DNA of 64,000 nt from JAUYQR01 sp050632395 (lineage in GTDB: Bacteria > Pseudomonadota > Alphaproteobacteria > Rhodobacterales > Rhodobacteraceae), in NCBI RefSeq assembly GCF_050632395.1, contig NZ_CP192600.1:2480001-2544000 (forward strand). The letters are read 5' to 3'. The notes beneath the pieces were generated by a model, which was not told the origin of the DNA, ran no database searches, and worked only from the letters and a program-made list of their open reading frames with translations. The position numbers and the translations under genes are program-made. Positions 15,879 through 23,934 of this stretch are shown piece by piece. Numbering within the stretch: position 1 is the stretch's first letter; every line of letters begins with the position of its first letter.

Positions 15879-16919
15879 TCACGCCACCGGAACCCACATC
15901 ACATCCTCGATCCGCGGCGCCCCCGTGGCCAGCATCACCACCCGGTCAAACCCCATCGCGATCCCCGCGGCCGGTGGCATGATCTTCAAGGCCTCGAGGA
16001 ACTCTTCGTCCAGCGGATACCGCTCCCCATAGACCCGCTCCTTCTCATCCATCTCAGTCTCGAACCGACGCCTCTGCTCCTCCGCATCGGTCAGCTCCCC
16101 AAACCCGTTGGCCAGCTCCACCCCGCAAGCATAGACCTCGAACCGCTCCGCGACCCGAGGGTCGCCCTCGACCCGCCGCGCCAGCGCCGCCTCCGCCGCC
16201 GGGTATCGGTCCAGGATCGTGATCCGCCCCATTCCCAGATGCGGCTCCACCCGCTCCCCCAGAACCCGGCTCACCATATCCGACCACGTGTCATCCACGG
16301 CTCGCCTCACCCCCGCCCGGTCCAGTTCCTCCCCCAGCCGGTCCACCGAAACCTCCCCGGTTGGGCTTATCGAAGCCATCAGATCAACCCCCGCATACCT
16401 CTCGAACGCTTCCGCCACCGAAATCCGCTCCGCCTCGGCAAACGGGTCACAAACCCGGTCCCGAAACCGCAGCCCCGACGCACCAGCCGCCTCCGCAGCG
16501 AGCCGCAGAAAGGCGACGGTATCCTCCATCAACCGCTCATACCCCTCGCCCACCCGGTACCATTCCAACATCGTGAACTCCGGGCTGTGCAGCGCCCCAC
16601 GCTCCCGGTTCCGCCAGACATGGGAAAAGGCGTGGATCTTTGTCTCGCCCGCGGCCAACAGCTTCTTCATCGCGAATTCGGGCGAGGTGTGCAGAAACAA
16701 GGTCCGCCCCTCCCGGTCATTCCCGATCGCCTGGGTCGCAAAGCCGTGCAGGTGCGCCTCGTTTCCCGGGCTAACCTGCAAGGCGGTGGGGTCGACCTCG
16801 GTGAAGCCCTCGGCCGCCAGCCGGCCCCTGATCGCCGCCTGGATCCGCCCCCGCGCCAGAAGCAGCGGTCGGCGGTCGGCGTGGCGGGTGGGGGTCCACC
16901 AGGGATCAGCGGGTTTCAT
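15879..16919 (-). CDS. epmA: EF-P--(R)-beta-lysine ligase EpmA (GenX/PoxA)
   Basis: EpmA attaches (R)-beta-lysine to a conserved lysine of elongation factor P. The 346-residue protein is a class II lysyl-tRNA synthetase core without the N-terminal OB-fold anticodon domain, the defining difference from LysRS. Motif 2 (FSHVWRNRERGALHSPEFTM) and motif 3 (GIAMGFDRVVMLATG) are intact. The start MKPADPWWTP at 16919 is typical and preferred over an ATG 45 bases upstream. The gene is divergent from efp, its substrate, with 81 bases between the starts. The aminomutase EpmB is not in the window. Confidence 0.92.
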   Translation of the reverse strand: MKPADPWWTPTRHADRRPLLLARGRIQAAIRGRLAAEGFTEVDPTALQVSPGNEAHLHGFATQAIGNDREGRTLFLHTSPEFAMKKLLAAGETKIHAFSHVWRNRERGALHSPEFTMLEWYRVGEGYERLMEDTVAFLRLAAEAAGASGLRFRDRVCDPFAEAERISVAEAFERYAGVDLMASISPTGEVSVDRLGEELDRAGVRRAVDDTWSDMVSRVLGERVEPHLGMGRITILDRYPAAEAALARRVEGDPRVAERFEVYACGVELANGFGELTDAEEQRRRFETEMDEKERVYGERYPLDEEFLEALKIMPPAAGIAMGFDRVVMLATGAPRIEDVMWVPVA

Positions 16920-17000
16920 CTGGAAATTCCGGTCAGGATGGGTTAAGCGCGCGGCGATGCCCATCTACGGGCCAGACAAGCCAACCACAAGGACCGCGCT

Positions 17001-17567
17001 TTGAAAGTCATCGCCTCCTCGCTCCGCAAGGGCAACGTCGTCGATCTGGACGGCCGTCTCTACGTCGTCCTCAAGGCCGAGAATTTCCATCCCGGCAAGG
17101 GCACGCCGACGACTTCGGTCGACATGCGGCGGATTTCGGATGGGGTGAAGGTGGCGGAGCGGTGGCGGACGACCGAGATGGTCGAGAAGGCCACGGTGGA
17201 CGAGCGCGAGTATGATTTCCTGTATGAGGATGGCGAAGGGTTCCACTTCATGGAGCCGGAATCCTATGAGCAGGTCACGGTTCACCCCGACGTGGTGGGA
17301 GATGGCAAGGTGTTCCTTACGGACGGGATGAAGGTCTACCTGAAGACCTTCGAGGGGGTGGCCATCGCGATCGAATTCCCGCAGCGGGTGGTGGTCGAGA
17401 TCACCGAGACGGAGCCTGTAGTGAAGGGGCAGACGGCGTCGTCTTCCTATAAGCCCGCGACCTGTTCGAATGGGCTGCGGGTCATGGTGCCGCCGCATAT
17501 CGGGGCGGGGACCAAGATCGAGATCAATACCGAGGACAATTCCTACGTTGGCCGCGCCAAGGATTGA
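17001..17567 (+). CDS. efp: Translation elongation factor P
   Basis: EF-P relieves ribosome stalling at polyproline stretches. The 188-residue protein has the three-barrel structure and the modified loop HPGKGTPTT with Lys33, the position of Lys34 in E. coli. The start is TTG at 17001, with AAGGA seven bases upstream; the first in-frame ATG (17121) would remove the modified loop, so TTG must be right or the sequence differs from relatives that use ATG. The gene is divergent from epmA. Third-position choice changes along the gene, C-ending before about 17.1 kb and G-ending after, matching the strand-composition switch there. Confidence 0.95.
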   Translation: MKVIASSLRKGNVVDLDGRLYVVLKAENFHPGKGTPTTSVDMRRISDGVKVAERWRTTEMVEKATVDEREYDFLYEDGEGFHFMEPESYEQVTVHPDVVGDGKVFLTDGMKVYLKTFEGVAIAIEFPQRVVVEITETEPVVKGQTASSSYKPATCSNGLRVMVPPHIGAGTKIEINTEDNSYVGRAKD

Positions 17568-17590
17568 TGTCCCACCGTGGGACATTTTTT
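17567..17590 (+). terminator. Terminator of efp; GTCCCAC palindrome copy 2
   Basis: ATGTCCCAC (17567-17575), one spacer base and GTGGGACAT (17577-17585) pair perfectly and run straight into TTTTTT. The first base of the stem is the last base of the efp stop codon. This is the clearest Rho-independent terminator of the three copies of this palindrome. Confidence 0.85.
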
Positions 17591-17645
17591 CAGTGCAATG
17601 ATTTCAATGGGTTAAGAGGCGCATTAAGCTGTCGTAAAGGTTTGG

Positions 17646-17668
17646 AGGCACGCCGTCGGGGCGTGCCT
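17646..17668 (-). terminator. Hairpin downstream of the DUF1684 gene
   Basis: AGGCACGCC (17646-17654) and GGCGTGCCT (17660-17668) form a perfect nine-pair stem with a five-base loop. It lies 23 bases beyond the stop of the DUF1684 gene on the reverse strand and after the efp terminator on the forward strand, so it may act in either direction. No clear T-run follows on the reverse strand. Confidence 0.5.
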
Positions 17669-17690
17669 TCTGCGTTTTGCGCCACTTGTA

Positions 17691-18434
17691 TCAGGGGGCC
17701 AACTCACCCGCCTCGATCCGGAACGGCAGGATGTTGCCCGGTGGCGGCAGCGGGCAGATCGCGAAATCGGTGAAGCCGCAGGGCGGCGTGAAGGCGCGGT
17801 TGAAATCGAGGGTGATTTCGCTGTCGGTCGCATCCTCTCCGATCAGGAAGCGGCAGGCGGGGTAGGTTTCGCCTGCGGTCGCGTCGCGGAAAACGAACAT
17901 CGGTTTGCCGGATTTCCAGTGCGTCGGGGTTAGCGTCACGGGCTTGCCGTCATAGAGGAACGTGGCGCGGTGGGTCACGGTCACGGCGGCCATTGAGCCG
18001 TCCTTCATGGTCACTTCGGCTGCCTGAGGAGCGACGGCTTCCCATTTCGCACGCATGATCCAACTGGCTGCCGGGGGATACGAGCGCAGGGTCAGCGACG
18101 GATGCAGCGTGAGGTCGCGGACGCGCAGCGCGGGCGTGCCGTCAACGGTGTGGATTTCCAGCAGGAACGGATCGACGCGAAGCTGCGGGAAGGCGTCGGG
18201 AACGGCGACGAAGGGCTGTGGCGGTTCGCCGGGCCGAGCAAAGCTGGCGCCGTCAGGCCCGAGGGTCAGGGTGCCGAGAAGATCCGGGCCGGAGGGCAAT
18301 TCGACCGTCTGCCTGCGCCCGACGAGGTGGGTTCCGGGCGCGAGGTCGATGCGGGCAACGAGGTTCAGCCAGCCATCGGGAGCGGTAAGGGCGGCAAGCC
18401 GTGCGGCACGCCATGTTTCCAGTGGCACGCTCAT
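17691..18434 (-). CDS. DUF1684 domain-containing protein
   Basis: The 247-residue protein matches the DUF1684 family. Recognisable blocks are the WRAARLAALTAPDGWL start, DLTLHPSLTLRSYPPAASW in the middle, and the family signature near the C terminus, LDFNRAFTPPCGFTDFAICP followed by LPPPGN. No signal peptide or membrane helix is seen, so it is probably cytoplasmic. The function of the family is unknown. Its start overlaps the murI stop by four bases, so the two genes are co-translated; this tie to glutamate racemase is context only. Confidence 0.88.
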   Translation of the reverse strand: MSVPLETWRAARLAALTAPDGWLNLVARIDLAPGTHLVGRRQTVELPSGPDLLGTLTLGPDGASFARPGEPPQPFVAVPDAFPQLRVDPFLLEIHTVDGTPALRVRDLTLHPSLTLRSYPPAASWIMRAKWEAVAPQAAEVTMKDGSMAAVTVTHRATFLYDGKPVTLTPTHWKSGKPMFVFRDATAGETYPACRFLIGEDATDSEITLDFNRAFTPPCGFTDFAICPLPPPGNILPFRIEAGELAP

Positions 18435-19243
18435 GCCGACTCGAACTTCACTTGTTTGCGCATGAACTGGGTGGCGCGGTCGCTGACCGAGCGGGGATCG
18501 CCAGTGGTCAGGAAGCGCGACTTCTTGCCCTGCCCTACCATTTCGGGGCGGCGGGTCAGGTAATCGGCAAGGCTTTCGGCCACGAGGTTGGCTTGACTGT
18601 AGACCTTGACGTCCGGCCCCAATGCCTCGGCAAAGGTTTTTTCCATCAGGGGATAATGGGTGCAGCCTAGGACCGCGGCTTGCGGATGCGGCATCCGGCG
18701 TTTCAGCGCCTCGACGTGGGAGCGCACCAGCGCTTCGGCGAGGATCTCGTCACCCTGTTCGATGGCATCGACGACCCCGCCGCAGGGCTGCGCCTCGACA
18801 TCGACACCGATGGCGCGGAAGGCCAGTTCGCGCTGGAAGGCGCGGGACGCGACGGTTGCGGGGGTAGCAAAGAGGGCGACGTGCTTTACCGCCACTTCGC
18901 GCGGCGGGGAATTGTCGCCCCACTGGCGTTCGGTCAGCGCCTCGATCAGCGGGACGAACACGCCGAGGACGCGCTTTGATTTTGGCACCCAGGTTTCCTG
19001 CATCCGCTTCAGCGCGGCGGCAGACGCGGTGTTGCAGGCAAGGATCACCAGATCGCAGCCTTCGGCCCAAAGCCGTTCGGTGGCGGCGGTGGTGAGGTTG
19101 AAGATGTCGTCCGGGGTGCGCACGCCGTAGGGCGCGTGGGCGTTGTCACCGAAATAGACAAAGGGCACATCGGGCAGCCTGCGGGCCACGGCATCGAGCA
19201 CCGTCAGACCGCCCAGACCCGAATCAAACACGCCTACTGCCAT
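18431..19243 (-). CDS. murI: Glutamate racemase
   Basis: MurI supplies D-glutamate for peptidoglycan. The 270-residue protein shows the family motifs FDSGLGGLTV at the N terminus, the first catalytic cysteine in LACNTASA and the second in GCTHYPL. YFGDNAHAPYG is also typical. Length is normal. The start ATG at 19243 gives MAVGVFDSG. It is divergent from the LysR gene, with a 199-base gap that should hold promoters for both, though none is clear-cut. Confidence 0.95.
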   Translation of the reverse strand: MAVGVFDSGLGGLTVLDAVARRLPDVPFVYFGDNAHAPYGVRTPDDIFNLTTAATERLWAEGCDLVILACNTASAAALKRMQETWVPKSKRVLGVFVPLIEALTERQWGDNSPPREVAVKHVALFATPATVASRAFQRELAFRAIGVDVEAQPCGGVVDAIEQGDEILAEALVRSHVEALKRRMPHPQAAVLGCTHYPLMEKTFAEALGPDVKVYSQANLVAESLADYLTRRPEMVGQGKKSRFLTTGDPRSVSDRATQFMRKQVKFESA

Positions 19244-19442
19244 GTGCTGCCTTTCATGCCCCGAACCGGGATGCTTTGCGTGACTTTAACAGAACCATAA
19301 GCCGCCCGGTTGCGCCGTGAAAGAGCGAAGGCGTGTCGGCGGTGCGGCGCAGGCAATGGGAAGGACGCATTTACTTGTGGTCAGGTTTCCCTATGTAGGC
19401 AGAGCCGTGGTAGCGTATGACAGTAACGGGGTGGGACAGGCG

Positions 19443-20354
19443 ATGGACTGGGACAAGCTGAGGATATTCCATGCGGTGGCCGACAAGGGCAGTCTGACCC
19501 ATGCGGGCGACGTGCTGCACCTGAGCCAATCCGCCGTCAGCCGCCAGATCCGCGCGCTGGAGGAAAGCCTTGCCGTGACGCTGTTTCATCGCCATGCGCG
19601 CGGGTTGATCCTGACCGAGCAGGGCGAGCTTCTGTTCGACGCGACGCAGGCGATGGTCAAGCGGCTGGACGCGACTGCGGCGCGCATCAGAGACAGCGAG
19701 GACGAGGTCTTTGGCGAATTGCGGGTGACGACGACCACGGGCTTCGGCACACTGTGGCTGGCACCGCGTCTGGCGCGGCTTTATGAGAAATACCCGGCGC
19801 TGAAGATCGACCTGATGCTGGAAGAGCGGGTGCTGGATCTGCCGATGCGGGAAGCGGACGTGGCGATCCGGATGAAGGAGCCAAGCCAGGCCGACCTGAT
19901 CCGCAAGCGGCTGATGAACATCAAGATGCGGCTTTACGCGACGCCGGAATATCTGGCGGTCGCCGGCACGCCAAAGACGATGGACGATTTCAGCCAGCAC
20001 CGGCTGATCAGCCAGCACGCGGGGACGCCGCAGGTCGCGGCGGGGGCGTTGTTGGTGCAGGAGTTGATGAGCCACGATATTCCGTCGACGCTGACGGTGA
20101 ACAACTATTTCGGGGTGTTGCAGGCGGTGCTGAACCATTTGGGCATCGGCGTCCTGCCCGACTATATCACCGAGGATTTTCCCCACCTTGTCAGGGTGTT
20201 GGACGATGTGCAAAGCGCCGAAGTGCCGGTGTTCCTGGCTTACCCCGAAGAGTTGCGGCATTCCAAGCGGGTGGCGGCGTTCCGCGATTTCGTGACCGAC
20301 GAGATCATGACCTACCGCCGCCGCCAGCAGGATGATGCGGTGCCCGTTGGCTAA
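19443..20354 (+). CDS. LysR family transcriptional regulator
   Basis: The 303-residue protein has an N-terminal LysR helix-turn-helix (FHAVADKGSLTHAGDVLHLS, then QSAVSRQIRALEESL) and a substrate-binding domain with the FGTLWLAPRLARLYEKYP strand. The start is the ATG at 19443 (MDWDKLRIFH), the normal LysR N terminus; an upstream in-frame ATG would add 42 atypical residues. The effector-domain sequence does not let me name a ligand. It is not divergent from an obvious target gene: the other side is murI. A probable small RNA gene begins about 90 bases after its stop. Confidence 0.9.
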   Translation: MDWDKLRIFHAVADKGSLTHAGDVLHLSQSAVSRQIRALEESLAVTLFHRHARGLILTEQGELLFDATQAMVKRLDATAARIRDSEDEVFGELRVTTTTGFGTLWLAPRLARLYEKYPALKIDLMLEERVLDLPMREADVAIRMKEPSQADLIRKRLMNIKMRLYATPEYLAVAGTPKTMDDFSQHRLISQHAGTPQVAAGALLVQELMSHDIPSTLTVNNYFGVLQAVLNHLGIGVLPDYITEDFPHLVRVLDDVQSAEVPVFLAYPEELRHSKRVAAFRDFVTDEIMTYRRRQQDDAVPVG

Positions 20355-20406
20355 GCCATGCAGGGACTGCATGACGGGATTGCTGCATTGTTGGGCATTG
20401 CAGACT

Positions 20407-20434
20407 TGTTAGCGCGCACAACCGCCACTAATTC
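20407..20434 (+). promoter_or_regulatory. Candidate promoter of the small RNA
   Basis: TTGTTA (20407-20412) and TAATTC (20429-20434) are 16 bases apart, and the predicted first hairpin begins seven bases later. The -35 region overlaps an imperfect palindrome TGTTAGCGCGCACA, which could be an operator. Both boxes are only moderate matches. Confidence 0.35.
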
Positions 20435-20440
20435 AAGCGG

Positions 20441-20520
20441 CGAGGGGATGATTGAGTTTCTCTCATCGCCTCATACCTCCCTGTTGGACTTGGCCGAGCG
20501 TAATGCTCGGCCTTTTTTTT
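20441..20520 (+). ncRNA. Candidate trans-acting small RNA, two hairpins with a CCUCCC linker
   Basis: About 80 nt with no ORF fold into three parts. The first is a hairpin with arms GAGGGGATGA (20442-20451) and TCATCGCCTC (20463-20472), ten pairs with one G-G mismatch. The second is a single-stranded linker containing CCTCCC (20476-20481), able to pair with Shine-Dalgarno sequences. The third is a perfect terminator hairpin with eight T residues. This is the layout of enterobacterial and Rhodobacter trans-acting sRNAs; CcsR-type RNAs also expose CCUCC cores, but identity to them is not claimed. The alternative is a long 3' UTR of the LysR gene. Confidence 0.55.
20492..20520 (+). terminator. 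Strong Rho-independent terminator
   Basis: GGCCGAGC (20492-20499), loop GTAAT and GCTCGGCC (20505-20512) form a perfect eight-pair stem followed by eight T residues. It ends the candidate small RNA, or otherwise the LysR transcript 138 bases upstream. Confidence 0.92.
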
Positions 20521-20548
20521 GGTCCGGGTGGTGGCGCGGCGCCCATGC

Positions 20549-20577
20549 AAAAGCCCGGCAGTTGCCTGCCGGGCTTT
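20549..20577 (-). terminator. Terminator of the PRC-barrel protein gene
   Basis: AAAGCCCGGCAG (20550-20561) and CTGCCGGGCTTT (20566-20577) form a perfect twelve-pair stem with a four-base loop. On the reverse strand it follows the PRC-barrel gene by 22 bases and ends in TTTTGC. It stands back-to-back with the forward terminator of the small RNA. Confidence 0.85.
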
Positions 20578-20599
20578 CATTTGACGGATCGAAAGACAA

Positions 20600-21070
20600 T
20601 CAGTCCCCGGTCGTGGTGCCGGTCGCGCCGTCTGCGGCCCCGTCGGTGCCGGCGGTGTTGCCGGTGTCATTCTCGGTGCTGGCGGCGTCAAGGTTGCCGG
20701 ACAACGAGGTGAAAAGCTCCGACTCGGTCCAGCCGAGGGTCAGCGAACCGTCAGCCGTCATGTCGGAGGCCAGCGGAACGGTGAAGGACTTGACGCTGGA
20801 TTTCGCCGCGACGTCGCTGTTGAGCGTGATCATCACGACCTGCTCGCCGGCGGTGCCTTCGTAGACGCCATCGACCTGCCCGATGACGATCTGGTCCTTG
20901 GTGCGGACCTCGTTTCCGACGAAGGCGCTGCCTTCGACCATCTTGACGGTGGTCATGTCTTCTGGTGCAGCGCCAAGTGTTGCATCCGCACTCACTTCCA
21001 GCGCGAGTGCCGGTGCGGCGATCAGCGATGCGATCGAAGCTGCGGCCAGCAGCGATTTGGTCTTGAACAT
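20600..21070 (-). CDS. Exported PRC-barrel-like protein
   Basis: The 156-residue protein starts with a clear Sec signal peptide (MFKTKSLLAAASIASLIAAP, cleavage after ALA near residue 23). The central region (VGNEVRTKDQIVIGQVDGVY, then VVMITLNSDVAA and FTVPLASDMT) reads like the PRC-barrel found in short exported proteins of Rhodobacteraceae. The tail is a Thr/Gly/Asp/Ala-rich low-complexity stretch of about 30 residues. The ATG at 21070 has a GAGGAGAA ribosome site. The function is unknown; it is probably periplasmic. It is divergent from purL. Confidence 0.75.
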   Translation of the reverse strand: MFKTKSLLAAASIASLIAAPALALEVSADATLGAAPEDMTTVKMVEGSAFVGNEVRTKDQIVIGQVDGVYEGTAGEQVVMITLNSDVAAKSSVKSFTVPLASDMTADGSLTLGWTESELFTSLSGNLDAASTENDTGNTAGTDGAADGATGTTTGD

Positions 21071-21218
21071 GTCAATTTCTCCTCGAGTGGTGCCGGTAGC
21101 GCGGCATGGCGTATCAACCGGCGAAAGAGCGAACTGTTCCCGGCACAGGCACAACGGCGGGCCTTTCCTGTTTTCCGTCGATCGCATAAGGAAACCGCAT
21201 CGCGAGCGGAGAGATGTG

Positions 21219-23372
21219 ATGCAGGACCCGAAGATCACCCCCGACCTGGTGGCAAGCCACGGCCTGAAGCCGGACGAATACGAGCGGCTTTTGGGGATCA
21301 TCGGGCGGGAACCGACGTTTACCGAGCTCGGCATCTTTTCCGCGATGTGGAACGAGCATTGTTCCTACAAGTCGTCGAAGAAATGGCTGCGCACGCTACC
21401 TACCACCGGGCCGCAGGTGATTTGCGGGCCCGGAGAGAACGCGGGCGTTGTCGATATCGGTGACGGACAGGCGGTGATCTTCAAAATGGAGAGCCACAAC
21501 CACCCGTCCTACATCGAGCCGCATCAGGGCGCGGCGACGGGCGTCGGCGGCATCTTGCGTGACGTCTTCACGATGGGCGCGCGGCCGATTGCGGCGATGA
21601 ACGCGCTGTCGTTCGGGCTGCCGTCGCATCCCAAGACCGCGCATTTGGTGAAGGGTGTGGTCGAGGGCGTGGGGTCTTATGGCAATGCGTTCGGCGTGCC
21701 GACGGTCGGCGGCGAGGTGCGGTTTCATCGCAGCTACAACGGCAACTGTCTGGTAAATGCCTTTGCCGCCGGGTTGGCGGATGCGGACAAGATTTTCTAT
21801 TCGGTCGCCTCGGGCGTCGGAATGCCGGTGGTCTACCTTGGGGCCAAGACGGGGCGTGACGGGGTTGGCGGGGCGACGATGGCCAGCGCCGAGTTCGACG
21901 ATACGATCGAGGACAAGCGCCCGACGGTGCAGGTGGGCGACCCCTTCACCGAAAAGCGTCTGCTGGAGGCTTGCCTTGAGCTAATGGCGTCGGGCGCGGT
22001 CATTTCCATTCAGGACATGGGGGCTGCGGGCCTGACCTGTTCGGCGGTCGAGATGGGCGACAAGGGCGGGCTTGGGATCAAGCTGCAACTCGATGACGTG
22101 CCGCAGCGTGAGACGGGCATGACGGCCTATGAGATGATGCTGTCGGAGAGCCAGGAGCGGATGCTCATGGTGCTGAAGCCCGAATTGGAGGCGGTGGCGC
22201 GGGCGATCTTTGTGAAATGGGACCTGGATTTCGCCATTGTGGGCGAAACGATCCCGGAGGACCGCTTCCTGATCCTGCACGGCAACGAGGTGAAGGCCGA
22301 TTTGCCGCTGTCAAAGCTGGCATCCTCGGCCCCTGAATACGACCGACCTTGGGTGGAGACCCCTGCCCCGGCGGCGTTGGGCGCGGTGCCGGAGATTGCG
22401 CCGTTGGACGCATTGCGGGCGCTGATCGGGTCGCCGTCCTATGCCCACAAGGCATGGGTCTACGAGCAGTATGACAGTCAGGTGGGCGCGGATACCGTGG
22501 TGGCACCCGGTGCTGGCGCAGGTGTGGTACGGGTGCATGGCACCGGCAAGGCGCTGGCCTTCACCAGCGACGTGACGCCGCGCTATGTGCAGGCCAACCC
22601 CTTTGAGGGCGGCAAGCAGGCGGTGGCGGAAGCCTGGCGGAACCTGTGTGCGGTGGGCGCACGGCCCTTGGCCACGACCGACAACCTGAACTTCGGAAAC
22701 CCTGAAAAGCCCGAGATCATGGGGCAGTTCGTCGGCGCGATCAAGGGCATCGGCGCGGCGGTGAAGGCGTTGGACATGCCGATCGTGTCGGGCAACGTCA
22801 GCCTTTACAACGAGACGGACGGCAAGGGCATCCTGCCGACGCCGACGATTGGCGCGGTGGGGATCTTGGCATCCCTGGACGAGTTGATCGCGGGGCGGCC
22901 GGTTGCGGGTGACGCGGCAGTGCTGATCGGCGTGACGCGCGGGCATCTGGAGCAATCGGCGCTGTTGGCCGAAGCGTTCGGGATCGAGGCGGGCGATGCG
23001 CCGCCGGTCGATCTGGAGGCGGAAAAGCGGACCGGCGAGTTCGTGCGCGCCAACCGCAAGGCGCTGCGGGCGTGCAGCGACCTTAGCGATGGCGGGCTTG
23101 CGCTGGCGGCGTTCGAGATGGCCGAGGGCGCAGGCGTCGGGCTGACGCTGGAGGCGGGGGATATTCCGACATTGTTCGGTGAAGATCAGGCGCGTTATCT
23201 GGTGGCGACGGCGAACCCCGAGGCGTTGATCGCGGCGGGCAAGGCGGCTGGTGTTGCGGTGGCCGTGGTGGGCCGGTTCGGCGGTGATGCGGTCAGCTTA
23301 GGCGGGCAAGTCGCACCGATGGCGGCGCTGTCAGAGCTTTATCGCACTGCCTTTGCCAAGGCGGTGGCGTGA
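21219..23372 (+). CDS. purL: Phosphoribosylformylglycinamidine synthase subunit PurL
   Basis: PurL is the catalytic subunit of FGAM synthase in purine synthesis; it needs PurQ for ammonia and PurS. The 717-residue length marks the small form used in the three-subunit complex. Visible motifs are FSAMWNEHCSYKSS, FKMESHNHPS, HQGAATGVGGILRD and later GGATMASAEFDD. The start at 21219 (MQDPKITPDLV) is the usual N terminus. purQ and purS are not in this window. The stop overlaps the GTG start of the following acetyltransferase gene by four bases. Confidence 0.96.
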   Translation: MQDPKITPDLVASHGLKPDEYERLLGIIGREPTFTELGIFSAMWNEHCSYKSSKKWLRTLPTTGPQVICGPGENAGVVDIGDGQAVIFKMESHNHPSYIEPHQGAATGVGGILRDVFTMGARPIAAMNALSFGLPSHPKTAHLVKGVVEGVGSYGNAFGVPTVGGEVRFHRSYNGNCLVNAFAAGLADADKIFYSVASGVGMPVVYLGAKTGRDGVGGATMASAEFDDTIEDKRPTVQVGDPFTEKRLLEACLELMASGAVISIQDMGAAGLTCSAVEMGDKGGLGIKLQLDDVPQRETGMTAYEMMLSESQERMLMVLKPELEAVARAIFVKWDLDFAIVGETIPEDRFLILHGNEVKADLPLSKLASSAPEYDRPWVETPAPAALGAVPEIAPLDALRALIGSPSYAHKAWVYEQYDSQVGADTVVAPGAGAGVVRVHGTGKALAFTSDVTPRYVQANPFEGGKQAVAEAWRNLCAVGARPLATTDNLNFGNPEKPEIMGQFVGAIKGIGAAVKALDMPIVSGNVSLYNETDGKGILPTPTIGAVGILASLDELIAGRPVAGDAAVLIGVTRGHLEQSALLAEAFGIEAGDAPPVDLEAEKRTGEFVRANRKALRACSDLSDGGLALAAFEMAEGAGVGLTLEAGDIPTLFGEDQARYLVATANPEALIAAGKAAGVAVAVVGRFGGDAVSLGGQVAPMAALSELYRTAFAKAVA

Positions 23373-23848
23373 GCCTGCGCGCGGCGCTGCCGGGTGATTT
23401 AGGGTTCATCCGGGAGCTTGCGCAGCGACCGGACTATGCGCCTTTCATCACCGATGAAGACGAGGCGCGATTGGCGTTCTATGCCGGCGATGCGGCGCAC
23501 CGGTTGCTGATCTGGGACGAAGGCGCGGGGCCTGCGGGCTTTGCGCTTTTTGCCGATGTGGGCATGCAGTCCGGCACGGTGGAGTTGCGGCGGCTGGCGT
23601 TGGACAAGACCGGAAGCGGCGGCGGGCTTGGCTTTGTGCAGGCGCTGACCGGGTACGCCTTTCAGGCGCTGGGCGCGGCCAAGGTCTGGCTGGATGCAAG
23701 CGGCGAGAATTTGCGGGCGCAGAAGGTATATGAACGGGCGGGATACCGGCTGGAGGGGCGCTTGCGGGCGCACTGGTTTCGCCCGGCGCTGGGGCGCAAC
23801 GTGGACGTGATGCTGTATGGTATGTTGCGGGATGAGTGGGCAGGCTGA
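23369..23848 (+). CDS. GNAT family N-acetyltransferase
   Basis: The 159-residue protein has a GNAT fold: an N-terminal LRAALPGDLGFIRELAQRPD segment, central strands ending in VELRRLALDKTGSGGGLG (the acetyl-CoA-binding region), and the C-terminal LRAQKVYERAGYRLEGRLR motif typical of the RimJ/RimL-like branch. The GTG start overlaps the purL stop, so expression is coupled to purL, but a functional link is not evident. The substrate is unknown. Confidence 0.85.
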   Translation: MSLRAALPGDLGFIRELAQRPDYAPFITDEDEARLAFYAGDAAHRLLIWDEGAGPAGFALFADVGMQSGTVELRRLALDKTGSGGGLGFVQALTGYAFQALGAAKVWLDASGENLRAQKVYERAGYRLEGRLRAHWFRPALGRNVDVMLYGMLRDEWAG

Positions 23849-23882
23849 GGGATGGGGCTGAGGGATGGGGCTGAGGGCTTGC
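23844..23882 (+). repeat. Three-copy 13-bp tandem repeat
   Basis: GCTGAGGGATGGG occurs twice in tandem (23844-23856 and 23857-23869), followed by a third copy that diverges after eight bases (GCTGAGGGCTTGC). The first copy contains the stop codon of the GNAT gene. The array is short and lies in the 86-base gap before bolA; it may vary in copy number among strains. Confidence 0.6.
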
Positions 23883-23934
23883 GGCTGAAACGCGGCGGGC
23901 CTACATCTTCTGCAAGGAAACCCGAGGACCTGCC

